This document shows positions 27,901-35,559 of a stretch of DNA of 64,000 nt, in pieces. Numbering within the stretch: the first letter of the stretch is position 1; each line of letters opens with the position of its first letter. Position numbers and translations under genes: made by a program. Location of the stretch: positions 1,710,936 to 1,774,935 of the forward strand of contig NC_007796.1 of NCBI RefSeq assembly GCF_000013445.1, written 5' to 3'. Below the pieces are notes generated by a model. The model ran no database searches, had not been told where the DNA came from, and saw only the letters and a program-made list of their open reading frames with translations. The stretch comes from Methanospirillum hungatei JF-1 (GTDB lineage Archaea; Halobacteriota; Methanomicrobia; Methanomicrobiales; Methanospirillaceae).

Positions 27901-28301
27901 CTACCTTCAACATCTAACTCACCTTTACAAAAAAGGATATCTTGTTCAAATAAGAAGAAAGGGTGTGTTTCAATATTGTTGTTGATATATTTTGTAAATA
28001 GAAGCGAAAAAAATATTTTTTGATAATTTTTATATTGATCTTGGAAGGATAATGGAGGGATTAAAACTATTACATCTTTTTTTTCATTTATTGCATATAA
28101 TATAGAGACTAATGGAGTAATATTTAATGGACCTTGACCTACAATGATGTTTATTTGTTTTTGTAAAATAGATTCGATTATATCAAGAGATGTGTCAGAT
28201 AGTTGGTCATTCCTTCCAGATAATACCTTGATTTGATCCCTACCCTGTGTGATGTAATGCAAAGATGCAATATTTTCTGGAGATAGATTGAAAAATGCCA
28301 T
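24939..28301 (-). CDS. uncharacterised 1120-aa protein of DISARM-like operon (possibly DrmE-like)
   Basis: The last gene of an AT-rich defence operon, starting 4 bases after the drmB-like stop. I do not recognise a firm family. The N-terminal 250 residues resemble a helicase/NTPase-like fold: NIIVGQGPLNITPLVS stands where a P-loop would be but lacks GKT, KKDVIVLIPPLSF follows, and LIIIESINERPFDPDALF resembles a Walker B strand. Later, a small beta domain ends in LVPIEDLIPGDQIFYIG (about residue 855), a pattern also seen in DrmE-type proteins. The C terminus (900-1120) is helical. No transmembrane or PLD (HxK) motif. By position it may fill the DrmE role of class 2 DISARM; this is inference. 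Confidence 0.6.
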   Translation of the reverse strand: MAFFNLSPENIASLHYITQGRDQIKVLSGRNDQLSDTSLDIIESILQKQINIIVGQGPLNITPLVSILYAINEKKDVIVLIPPLSFQDQYKNYQKIFFSLLFTKYINNNIETHPFFLFEQDILFCKGELDVEGSNIKEFIIETSPVHGKNNFKNEYKQYLENKLKSRKDTSRKIAVIPSFYSIPAGIINNSNITFEQSAYNIEKLSPGLIIIESINERPFDPDALFYLIEQTKNQNIKLVLHFSWPYVPKLQSFLNKISEFSELDIAVYHFGKVFCKKISNQIQKPRNDCVNLSFEGELWDDVYYPSNNLLKNLSIIFPNNTYPRKLENQLDYLHNGTMQFYDSLRIIRRNFSEDLIAKTSYLRNIIKFPPIIDSFLSPSETLLFSHTSNNYRFLPLNLVIESLPNQNSSIIQSFFDIIYDLDKARDIKNELLNLPTCKSIRKKTLLQSFLLNLISTDIKEYFDISRGNFRESNTEEFILSNFNSKCGTNKAIANTIRVLFEALETIVFFIHNISIEENEEEVWLTINENPVLLAKNKKINLKSSNTINDLLNRYSPFFLQSDLNIEDGNVYLKIFLPINSGFNCISGSLGFECFNDVSVIKIELLRLVFYKDGVMEINSVHKINTNFGTQNDTKVEIILVGNNQKKIKTLTYKFEIQSLENLSKLPPKKAKTKNILFPGPLPFFKMEGDQLVLGEYFDIFLLPFKKILFFCYPGFNGHLLLTQIKVCNDLLSSSNSPISNSDLKRSITYNKFVNRIPIPAIESDISDNISDVEISPLNSAIKAEYGKLSSDSDTQNEDFKTLSNIWKELEKKPVQPTKSTYIHNNSSGHNQEINKISINVEFSNGVIEKIYFKERTLIRKKGLNDELDLVPIEDLIPGDQIFYIGTEEKETVDNYLLNDFFSERDSSLERILEPLTALSTFYTVISNIPVDTESDPEYLYNKSNMGRLHWLNEDERYVLFSLAYLLTNYDLTGEDILLDYSQSDSFIWRDLINPQDLNNIFNHGQIGLSQEKLWEIARLMGFSLVKETFKGLFNYSKDYMHYYFRNPEDLKVIGQLLGHQEIIDNYEEINQIGKEATRVLVIIGHSISRVARGNPDLFNEMDLKISNLLRFGTVINMNN

Positions 28302-28305
28302 ATAT

Positions 28306-30240
28306 TTACCTTATATATCCCTGATATGATGGCCACTTTGTTCCTTCTTTCCTACCTCTTAATGTTGCTCGGTCCAAGTTGTGATTAAATCTTTCGCATA
28401 CAAATTCGGGAAGGTATGAACATGCTATACAGGCACCTCCTTCATCGTACAAACATCCTGGATCTTGAGGGCAATCATATGCAAATTCGAACACTTTCGA
28501 AAACCAATCGGAGAGATAATTGTCGTAGGTAAATTCCAATCCACCAATATTTATCGCATTTGTAGAATAGATAAAAAATGAGCCTTGTATTGGATATATT
28601 ATCTCAGAAAGACTTTGATTGTCAAGTCCGGTAAAAATGGATGACTGTTGAATAAGTAAATGACAATATGTGTGTAGTAGTGTCTCGATGTGGATTCTTA
28701 CATGGGGGTCTTCTCGAACAAGTTTTCTATAAGTGATTTCATCTTTGTTTCGAATATTCGAAAGATTAATATTCGCTTTTATGGTACTTTGGTTATCTAA
28801 AATCCAATTAATGAGTTTTTCATGATCTAATTGGAACAAAATTCCCTCTGTTTGATATTGTCTTACATATACTGTCGGGGTTTTCCGTTTTCCTTCATAG
28901 ATAGGAGAAAATATAATAGGATCTCGACGAGTTGATCCTGCAACATTCCCAAGCATAGCTTGGACAAGATTAATATTTGATATATGTCGAATTCCGATTA
29001 AACCTTGGCTTTTAATCCAATCGTCATAATTTTCATTAAAAGATAATGGAGCATTTCGAATAACTGGAGATGATGAACCCGGAATTCTCGTAGGTGAAGA
29101 GCTATTTAAGAAATCTCCCTGCAAATCTTTTTCACTATAATCGATTGCTTTTACTGTCTCTAATACGTCTTGGATCTGGTATAATCCAAACCTAGTTTTA
29201 ATTTTATCCGGATTTGGACTTTCTTTAATATGATTATACCCAACCTTTAAAAGAGTTTTAATTATTTTTAAAAATTGTTCTTGAGACCAAGATAGGTAAT
29301 TGGTACAATCAAGGCCAAGCATTTCAGATAATTCATCAATTTTATCAAGAGCCCAAAATTGAGTATTATTCTCTAATGAACTTCTAAATTCAGGCAAATA
29401 TAATACCGATTCATCATATGAGGGTCCAAAAATTTCATTAATTGCTTCAGCTAATACCCTTGCATCGGTATTTCTTCTACCATTACGGTCTAATTCTCCT
29501 TCTTGCGGAATATCCGGAATGACAATAATATAGGGATGCAAGACGGCTCCAGCTTTTGCTGAAGTAATTCGATATTTTCGAGGAGGGTTTAAACTAAGTG
29601 GTATATCATCAGATTGGAATTTTTTATGATTACAAAAGTAGATGATCAGGTTTTCTACATGCCCACATTTGTGGCATTTTATAGAATATGTGGCAAAATC
29701 ATTTCTATCTCGCCAATTTAAAATTGATAATCCATTTTCCTCATTACAACCAGGACAATTAGAGAGTAAATTCGATGCACGATGCAATGGAACAAATAAT
29801 CCGCATTCATCACAAACTGCGATAAAAGTAACTTGTCTTGGTTTTTTAGATGAATCGTGACCGCATTTTTTCCCTTTACTTATGACAAAATAATGATTAC
29901 ATACTGGACACATAGCAGCATTGGGAAAAACGGTAAAAATGCCTGATTTTCCTTCAGAATTTTTATCGTCAATAAATTTTAAGGATTTAAAATTGAGGTC
30001 AAAGGGTTGAAGGAGCGGTAATGTACCGCCCGCTCCCTGATTTCGCCTTGAAATAAGTGTGTTAATGGTTTTTACAAATGTTCTTCGAAACTTTTCAATA
30101 TTTATTCCATTCAGAGCTTCATCGTCGTTCCATAATCTCTCGATAAGATAACTTCGTATTCCTTTTGAAAAGAATTGTTCTGGGTTTCCTTGAAAAAATG
30201 CACTATTTTCCTGAATTTGGTGGGTAATAATTGGAATCAT
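28306..30240 (-). CDS. drmB: DrmB-like DUF1998 protein
   Basis: A 644-aa protein. Zinc-binding pairs in the N-terminal half: CPVCNHYF, CDECGLF, CPGC and CHKCGH. The C-terminal DUF1998 core is clear: LLHTYCHLLIQQSS, FIYSTNAINIGGLEFT, CPQDPGCLYDEGG, CIACSYLPEFVCE and NHNLDRATLRG. DUF1998 proteins accompany DrmA helicases in DISARM, where the two form a DNA-binding complex. It starts 2 bases after the drmA stop, so the genes are coupled. The composition is very AT-rich compared with host genes. Family assignment is strong; anti-phage role is inferred from the pairing. Confidence 0.87.
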   Translation of the reverse strand: MIPIITHQIQENSAFFQGNPEQFFSKGIRSYLIERLWNDDEALNGINIEKFRRTFVKTINTLISRRNQGAGGTLPLLQPFDLNFKSLKFIDDKNSEGKSGIFTVFPNAAMCPVCNHYFVISKGKKCGHDSSKKPRQVTFIAVCDECGLFVPLHRASNLLSNCPGCNEENGLSILNWRDRNDFATYSIKCHKCGHVENLIIYFCNHKKFQSDDIPLSLNPPRKYRITSAKAGAVLHPYIIVIPDIPQEGELDRNGRRNTDARVLAEAINEIFGPSYDESVLYLPEFRSSLENNTQFWALDKIDELSEMLGLDCTNYLSWSQEQFLKIIKTLLKVGYNHIKESPNPDKIKTRFGLYQIQDVLETVKAIDYSEKDLQGDFLNSSSPTRIPGSSSPVIRNAPLSFNENYDDWIKSQGLIGIRHISNINLVQAMLGNVAGSTRRDPIIFSPIYEGKRKTPTVYVRQYQTEGILFQLDHEKLINWILDNQSTIKANINLSNIRNKDEITYRKLVREDPHVRIHIETLLHTYCHLLIQQSSIFTGLDNQSLSEIIYPIQGSFFIYSTNAINIGGLEFTYDNYLSDWFSKVFEFAYDCPQDPGCLYDEGGACIACSYLPEFVCERFNHNLDRATLRGRKEGTKWPSYQGYIR

Positions 30241-30242
30241 GA

Positions 30243-33200
30243 TTATTGAATTTGGTTAATGTATTGCTCATCGTCAGGCTTCAATTGCAAAATCAATTGT
30301 TTTTGAATACCTCTCATACCGGTTTGATTTCGATAATACGAATCGCCGCTATTATGTGAGAGAATATTAGGGAAAAAGGTATTATCTGAAAAAACAGTAT
30401 CTTCAACGATAAAACTGATTCTCTCTTTGACTTCCCTCTCGATGTCAATTTCATTTTGTCCTCCATAAATCTCTTGAATCCCATTAATAATTTCTTTAAT
30501 CTCTACTTCTTTTAAGGATTTAATATGTTTTTTTCTGTAAAGTGGTTCTCCTCGAATGTTCGAGATGTGATTGATTATTAGAGCACAAAAAATTGAATTC
30601 AAGGTTTGGTAATATCCTAGTCGGGCAGAACGAGTTATTGGGACCGGTTTGACCTGGTGGTCCAAGGTATCATGATATCGATAAAAATTCCGATAGAAAC
30701 TATCATCTCTCACTCGAGTTGGATAAAACCAAACAATTATTAGACCCAATTTTTTCCTACCAACTCGGGATAGGGCCTGGATGTATTCAGAGGTCGAATA
30801 GGGGATCCCTTGAAATACCATGAAATTGAGTTCCTCAAGATCCACTCCATGAGATATCACAGAAGTAGCATATAGGGGATCAATAGTTAAAGTTTCAGAA
30901 AGAACTTTTTCAGGATTGTAATTTTTAATATAATCACGAACCTCATTCATTGCGACTTTTAATTCTTCGAGTTTAGAGTCTCCAGTTAAAACTTTACCTA
31001 TGACTGAACCCGGGTACCTTTGCGAAAGCTCACCATTGATGATATAATCTCTAAATCGAGACATATCTTGAACATCCTGCTTTTTTAAATGATAGGTTAC
31101 TGGAACAATAAATTGGGTAATGATATCTTGAGCTTCTTGAGGTGTCTTACATCCATATTTTTTTGTGAATTCATCTGGGTTTTTAAGAAGAGTCAATTGT
31201 GCCTCAATGATAAATTCAGCATAATATAATAGAGTACGAAGGGTTGCAGTGTGGTTATCCTGCATATTTGGCTTTAATCCACAAATAATACGTTTTGGTC
31301 CATTTAATTTTTCAAAGAAGAAGTCTTTACTTGATCCTATTCCTTCTGGAGAAGTTCCTGGGATAATAATCGTGTTTTTATTGTATAATTCATGAATTTG
31401 AGTTTTAGTGCCGTTTAATGTAGCACTCATTGCAATATGCTTAATTTTATGGTTGGAAGTCTTATTCACAATATATTCAATAAGACTTTCAAAATGAGAT
31501 GAAATGGTCCCAAACCCTTCTTTTAATAAATGCATCTCATCTTGTATCGATAAAATTGGCCCGTCATGACCCTCCTCATCTCCCCCAATTTTTTTACACG
31601 AATAGGCTTCCTCTTTATTGTCTTCGCAGTAATCTCCTGAAGGTATGAATCCATGTTTATATGGGCATTGTGATCCAGATCCCCCAAGCAAATTTCTTGC
31701 CCTTCTTTGTGATGATAAACCTGCCCACTTATCCACTGTAGATACAATGACCGATGGACGCCATCTGAATATTTCTCTGTCTGAATAATAAATGAAAAAT
31801 TCACGATTACATGAATTACATCGATGGACTATTCTTTTATGAATTTCATCATCATGTAAAGATACAATTCCTTCTTCTTTCTCCCTACAAAAAGGACATT
31901 TTGGAAGGATGAGAGAAGATGGAGCAGGTTCAATGACTTTTCCCCTATGATACAATTGAGATCTAATTTCAGCATATTTAGAAGGAAACTCTTCTGAATT
32001 ACCAATGTAATAGCCTAATGAAAAAGGTTCTCCTTGAGGGAGCAAATTATTCTTTCGGATATCGTCAGCGTTAACTACAATTGTCGCAAGACGTTCTAAT
32101 TGTTGAATTGATAGCATCCTCAAAGGAAATTTGACGATTGAATGTACTCCTCTATTATATCCTTTCATCCTATTGTAAAATAGTGCGAAGGTTATTACAG
32201 CAAAATATGCTTCGGATTTTCCTCCCCCAGTATCCACATGAAGTACATGAACCGTATCTAAATTCTCTCGTTTTACTATTGAACTCAACAAAGAGATGAT
32301 GAAAACAATCTGAAATAGACGCCATTCACCATTGGGATTGTTTTGTTGTAGGTATGTCTGGTAAAAGGTTTCATTCATTAAATTGAAGGCAGATAAAACG
32401 TCCTGATTGTTTTCCAATAAATTTATCCCATTACTCAGTTCCTTTAACACCTGTTTAAATTGAATAATTTGGTCTCTTTTTTCAGATACTGAACGTTGTC
32501 TCTTCCCCTCTCTTATGAGAAATCCCTTCTGTGGTAGCGTATTTAGTTCTTCGTCAAAATCCGTTTCTAGTTTCCTGAATGCTATAAGTAACTTGTGCAA
32601 TTCTGTTATTGATTCAGTTTTACTTCTTAACTTGTTAAAACTGAGAATACTATTTTCCAATGAATTTTTTGGTCGAATATTTGGTTGCTCAAATAGTCCA
32701 TAATGAGTAGTTTTAAATGAAATACCTGGTTCTCTCCATTCAACCTGACAGTTTATTGGACGAAATGAATAGAAATACTTTTGATTATTCCCTTCATATT
32801 CATATTCATCAGAAAATTCCAAAACGTGAATATTTTCCAGAGAAACATTCATAACAAAATTGAATAATGTTCTTTCATAGGGTTGTTGGGGAATTGGATC
32901 AATACTATTATTTAATGCCTCGATGGAAATAAGAGAAGAAGTATCATCATATGATGATTGATATACCTCAATTGAAGCATTCCATAAATCAAGTGGTATC
33001 TTTTTTTCACATAAGGGATCTGAATTAATTTTCTCGACTACAGTATCAAATGGTATACAATATTTTCCCTTTAACGGATATTCAAGAGTAAATTCAAAAG
33101 AAAATGATTCCCTTTTCCAATTTCGTCCGATTAATTCATTATCAGAAGATTTAGGTTTATCTATTACTTCCTCATTCGTCGAAGAAGGCGATCTTAAATA

Positions 33201-33491
33201 ATAGACATATCCATTTCCATTGATCTTAATTGAAGATTTTTTTGATAAACTAGATGTTTCTACTGGGAAGACGATTTTATGCATCTGGGCACGTATGATG
33301 TTTTCTTTCTCAATTTTGACCTCATCAATGTCTTCTATTTGAGGTTTTTTGGGTGCTAGTGAGCCAATAAAAAAACGATTACTAGGCCTAACGTTAATTT
33401 CTGTGTCTAAATCATGTGAACCTGAGCAACGAGCGATGATATATTGTAGCAGATCGCTTACAAAGGCTTTTTGAGAATCAATTGTCGTCAT
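30243..33491 (-). CDS. drmA: DrmA-like SF2 helicase
   Basis: A 1082-aa protein. Motif I is VDTGGGKSEAYF (about residue 420), a form of the TGGGKTEAY motif of DrmA. Motif II is DEMHLLKEGFGTISSHFES (about 650), followed by SATLNG. The C-terminal RecA lobe has SHGVDLEELNFMVFQGIP and TSEYIQALSRVGRKKLG. Zinc-binding insertions are seen at CPFCREK...CNSCNREF and CPYKHGF...YSCKK. The N-terminal 400 residues are unique. DrmA helicases translocate on DNA and are part of DISARM. It is followed 2 bases later by the drmB-like gene. No methyltransferase gene is linked. Confidence 0.85.
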   Translation of the reverse strand: MTTIDSQKAFVSDLLQYIIARCSGSHDLDTEINVRPSNRFFIGSLAPKKPQIEDIDEVKIEKENIIRAQMHKIVFPVETSSLSKKSSIKINGNGYVYYLRSPSSTNEEVIDKPKSSDNELIGRNWKRESFSFEFTLEYPLKGKYCIPFDTVVEKINSDPLCEKKIPLDLWNASIEVYQSSYDDTSSLISIEALNNSIDPIPQQPYERTLFNFVMNVSLENIHVLEFSDEYEYEGNNQKYFYSFRPINCQVEWREPGISFKTTHYGLFEQPNIRPKNSLENSILSFNKLRSKTESITELHKLLIAFRKLETDFDEELNTLPQKGFLIREGKRQRSVSEKRDQIIQFKQVLKELSNGINLLENNQDVLSAFNLMNETFYQTYLQQNNPNGEWRLFQIVFIISLLSSIVKRENLDTVHVLHVDTGGGKSEAYFAVITFALFYNRMKGYNRGVHSIVKFPLRMLSIQQLERLATIVVNADDIRKNNLLPQGEPFSLGYYIGNSEEFPSKYAEIRSQLYHRGKVIEPAPSSLILPKCPFCREKEEGIVSLHDDEIHKRIVHRCNSCNREFFIYYSDREIFRWRPSVIVSTVDKWAGLSSQRRARNLLGGSGSQCPYKHGFIPSGDYCEDNKEEAYSCKKIGGDEEGHDGPILSIQDEMHLLKEGFGTISSHFESLIEYIVNKTSNHKIKHIAMSATLNGTKTQIHELYNKNTIIIPGTSPEGIGSSKDFFFEKLNGPKRIICGLKPNMQDNHTATLRTLLYYAEFIIEAQLTLLKNPDEFTKKYGCKTPQEAQDIITQFIVPVTYHLKKQDVQDMSRFRDYIINGELSQRYPGSVIGKVLTGDSKLEELKVAMNEVRDYIKNYNPEKVLSETLTIDPLYATSVISHGVDLEELNFMVFQGIPYSTSEYIQALSRVGRKKLGLIIVWFYPTRVRDDSFYRNFYRYHDTLDHQVKPVPITRSARLGYYQTLNSIFCALIINHISNIRGEPLYRKKHIKSLKEVEIKEIINGIQEIYGGQNEIDIEREVKERISFIVEDTVFSDNTFFPNILSHNSGDSYYRNQTGMRGIQKQLILQLKPDDEQYINQIQ

Positions 33492-33527
33492 TTTTCTCTC
33501 TAATTTTTTATTAAACGGATAAAAAGG

Positions 33528-33965
33528 TTATTTACTCTTATTCATGATTAATAAGAAATCCTCTTCCGGGATCTCACGCATTGCTACTCGCAAATGACCG
33601 GACCACATTGTTTTATTCGTGATAAACTTGAGGTCATTAATAAGAGGTTTGAATTCAACAGGTTCTTTAAAAATATTCACCGGTTTCAGTTGAAATCGAT
33701 ATGGAAAGATTTCATCACCCATCTGTGGAGGGGGGATGAAGAGCCTACTCTGATCTTCAAAACATTTCTCCACTTGGAATGCCCCTGTGATTGCAGAGGG
33801 GAGAAGTGTATTTCCATGCTGTTCTGCCCGAACGTAAATAAGGATTTTATCTCCTGGTGCTACCCGAGTTAGAAGACTTTTATTTCGCTTCGGCACACCC
33901 CAAATATCATTATTCCGAATGATTTCCCAATTTGGTCGGTTCGATGAAGCGATCCAATAGGACAT
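33528..33965 (-). CDS. EVE-domain (PUA-like, UPF0310) protein
   Basis: A 145-aa protein that is almost entirely one EVE domain: MSYWIASSNRPNWEII, WGVPKRNKSLLTRVAPGDKI, ILIYV and a terminal MWSGHLRVAMREIPEEDF. EVE domains bind modified bases such as 5-methylcytosine by base flipping and are often found beside restriction genes. It is the first gene of the drmA-drmB operon, 36 bases ahead of drmA. An IS1 element begins about 80 bases upstream of its start and may affect its promoter. Confidence 0.85.
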   Translation of the reverse strand: MSYWIASSNRPNWEIIRNNDIWGVPKRNKSLLTRVAPGDKILIYVRAEQHGNTLLPSAITGAFQVEKCFEDQSRLFIPPPQMGDEIFPYRFQLKPVNIFKEPVEFKPLINDLKFITNKTMWSGHLRVAMREIPEEDFLLIMNKSK

Positions 33966-34045
33966 ATACTATCCTTACACTTTGTTCATTAAATGATTAT
34001 CGAAATACGTTTACAATAATAGTACTATTAAACTATTGAGTAATT

Positions 34046-35142
34046 GGTACTGGCCTCCTTTAGAACTGAACATGGTAGTTTAAAAACTCACTCCAATTCC
34101 AAAGATGATCAGTAATACTTTCTAACATTGCTGGAGACTTGTGACTACTTTTTACTTCGATAAAATTATGCACAAATTGAAAGATATTTAGCGCTGAAAT
34201 GAATCTATTGAGTTTTTTTGAAAAAGAGGCAGTTTTCCTTCCAAAACGGCTCAATCGTTGTCTGATTTTATTATTGTAGCCCTCAATGACTGAGGTAGAG
34301 ATTGCTTTACTATCTGGATTTCCCATAATTTTCTCTCGAATGACATAAACAAGTTTATTCTTCTCTTTTACTTTGATCACCTGACCATAATCCAAGCATG
34401 GCTCACAATATAATTCAGGTAAACAAATGCTATATTGGACGTTTCCATCAGTAAAAATCGATATTTTGTTTTCTGGCGTTGGAAGTTCCATTCGGTTAAA
34501 AAATCGAACTAACATATCTGCACAAGTATCAATATTTCTTTTTCCAGATTCAAATGCTAAAAATAATCCAGAATCCCTTTTAAAACAAGTATAGGACCAA
34601 CAATCACCTAATTCTTCAGAGTCAGTTGTTAGGAGATTCTTGTTTTTTTTTGAACAAACTCCCAAATTTCATCCATCTCACAATCCCCCGCGGAAATGTC
34701 ATGAATAAAATAATCGTTGAGTTTTTCAGCATGTTCACCGATTAAGTGATAATATCGAGATATAGTGTCGCGATGGTGTCCGGTAACTCGAGATACTCCT
34801 CGAATTGAAGTTTTTTCAGTCGAGTGTTTCGCAATTATGAGAACAGCAGTTCGTGGTAAACGAGAATCATACAGAGGAGTATTTTTAGTTTCAATAAAAA
34901 AACGTCGACAGTGATGGCAATAGTACTGTTGATTGCCTGCAGAATTATGCCCATTTTTAGTAATATTCTTTCCATCTTCAATTTGAAAATAAGTACAATC
35001 CGGATTTTGACACGTAATCAATATAGGACCACGTTTTCCAACCATGAAAATAATTATATCTAAACTTATATTAATTTTTAGTACATAAAATTTAATACTT
35101 TATTTGCACTTAGTATTACCAGCTTGCTAACAGGGCACTACC
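34046..35142 (-). mobile_element. IS1-family insertion sequence, complete, 8-bp target duplication
   Basis: The element is 1097 bp. Its ends begin GGTACTGG (left, 34046) and, on the minus strand, GGTAGTGC (right, ending 35142), like the GGTA ends of IS1. It is flanked on both sides by GAGTAATT (34038-34045 and 35143-35150), a perfect 8-bp direct repeat, so this is a clean and probably recent insertion. It carries one transposase made by programmed frameshift. It lies just upstream of the EVE/drmA/drmB operon. Confidence 0.93.
34060..35045 (-). CDS. IS1-family transposase, made by -1 frameshift (InsAB')
   Basis: Two frames: the first (35045 to 34629) encodes an InsA-like zinc finger and helix-turn-helix (CQNPDC, YYCHHCRRFF, TSIRGVSRVTGHHRDTISRY). 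The second (entered near 34650, ending 34060) encodes the InsB-like DDE catalytic part with TSVIEGYNNKIRQRLSRFGRKT. They overlap at a run of nine A then C, which contains the slippery heptamer A AAA AAC used by IS1. A -1 slip joins the frames. Both are uninterrupted, so the transposase is probably functional. Confidence 0.88.
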
Positions 35143-35394
35143 GAGTAATTAGCAATGATTTAATTAAGAAAACCGATTATATCCTGAATTCCTTCTTTTT
35201 GGCCATTCTTCTTTATCATATACAGGTTTTATAAAAACCGTAACAATTCAGGTTTTAGAAAGTAATCAAAAATAGAGAAATCTACTTCTATAGGATTATT
35301 CCCCCATAATATATTTGTTTGTCATCTTTTTTCTGATAAAAAATCAAGGGAATTTAGTAAGTATTAAATACCATAGATATCTAATAGATATCTA
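35143..35394. other. AT-rich leader of IS66-type element, no gene
   Basis: This 250-bp stretch has no convincing frame. It contains short dyads (AGGTTTTATAAAAACC at about 35223) and a repeated ATAGATATCTAAT box just before the DUF2080 start, likely its promoter. The left limit of the IS66-type element is not established; a sequence weakly like the right end appears near 34022, outside the IS1 element, so the IS1 may have landed inside the IS66 leader. Confidence 0.35.
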
Positions 35395-35559
35395 ATGAGA
35401 ACTGTTCCATTCAATGTTGCTACAGAACTGAAGGTAAACAACATTTGTGGATTTTATAAACGAGAAGTCAAACCCTTTGGAACAAGTGCGAAAGTAGATT
35501 GTCCCAAGGAACATTTGGGTAAAACGGTTTATTTGGTTATTCTGGATAATGACGAATAA
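35395..35559 (+). CDS. DUF2080 transposon-encoded small protein
   Basis: A 54-aa protein with VKPFGTSAKVDCPKEHLGK, the hallmark of DUF2080 proteins that precede transposase genes in archaea. It overlaps the IS66 transposase start by 11 bp, consistent with coupled expression. It is thought to be a DNA-binding accessory or regulator; the role is not settled. Confidence 0.85.
   Translation: MRTVPFNVATELKVNNICGFYKREVKPFGTSAKVDCPKEHLGKTVYLVILDNDE

Noticed and set aside
34060-35045. Reading the IS1 frames as two independent genes
   Set aside because: The A9C slippery run at the overlap and the IS1 gene pattern show that they are one frameshifted transposase.
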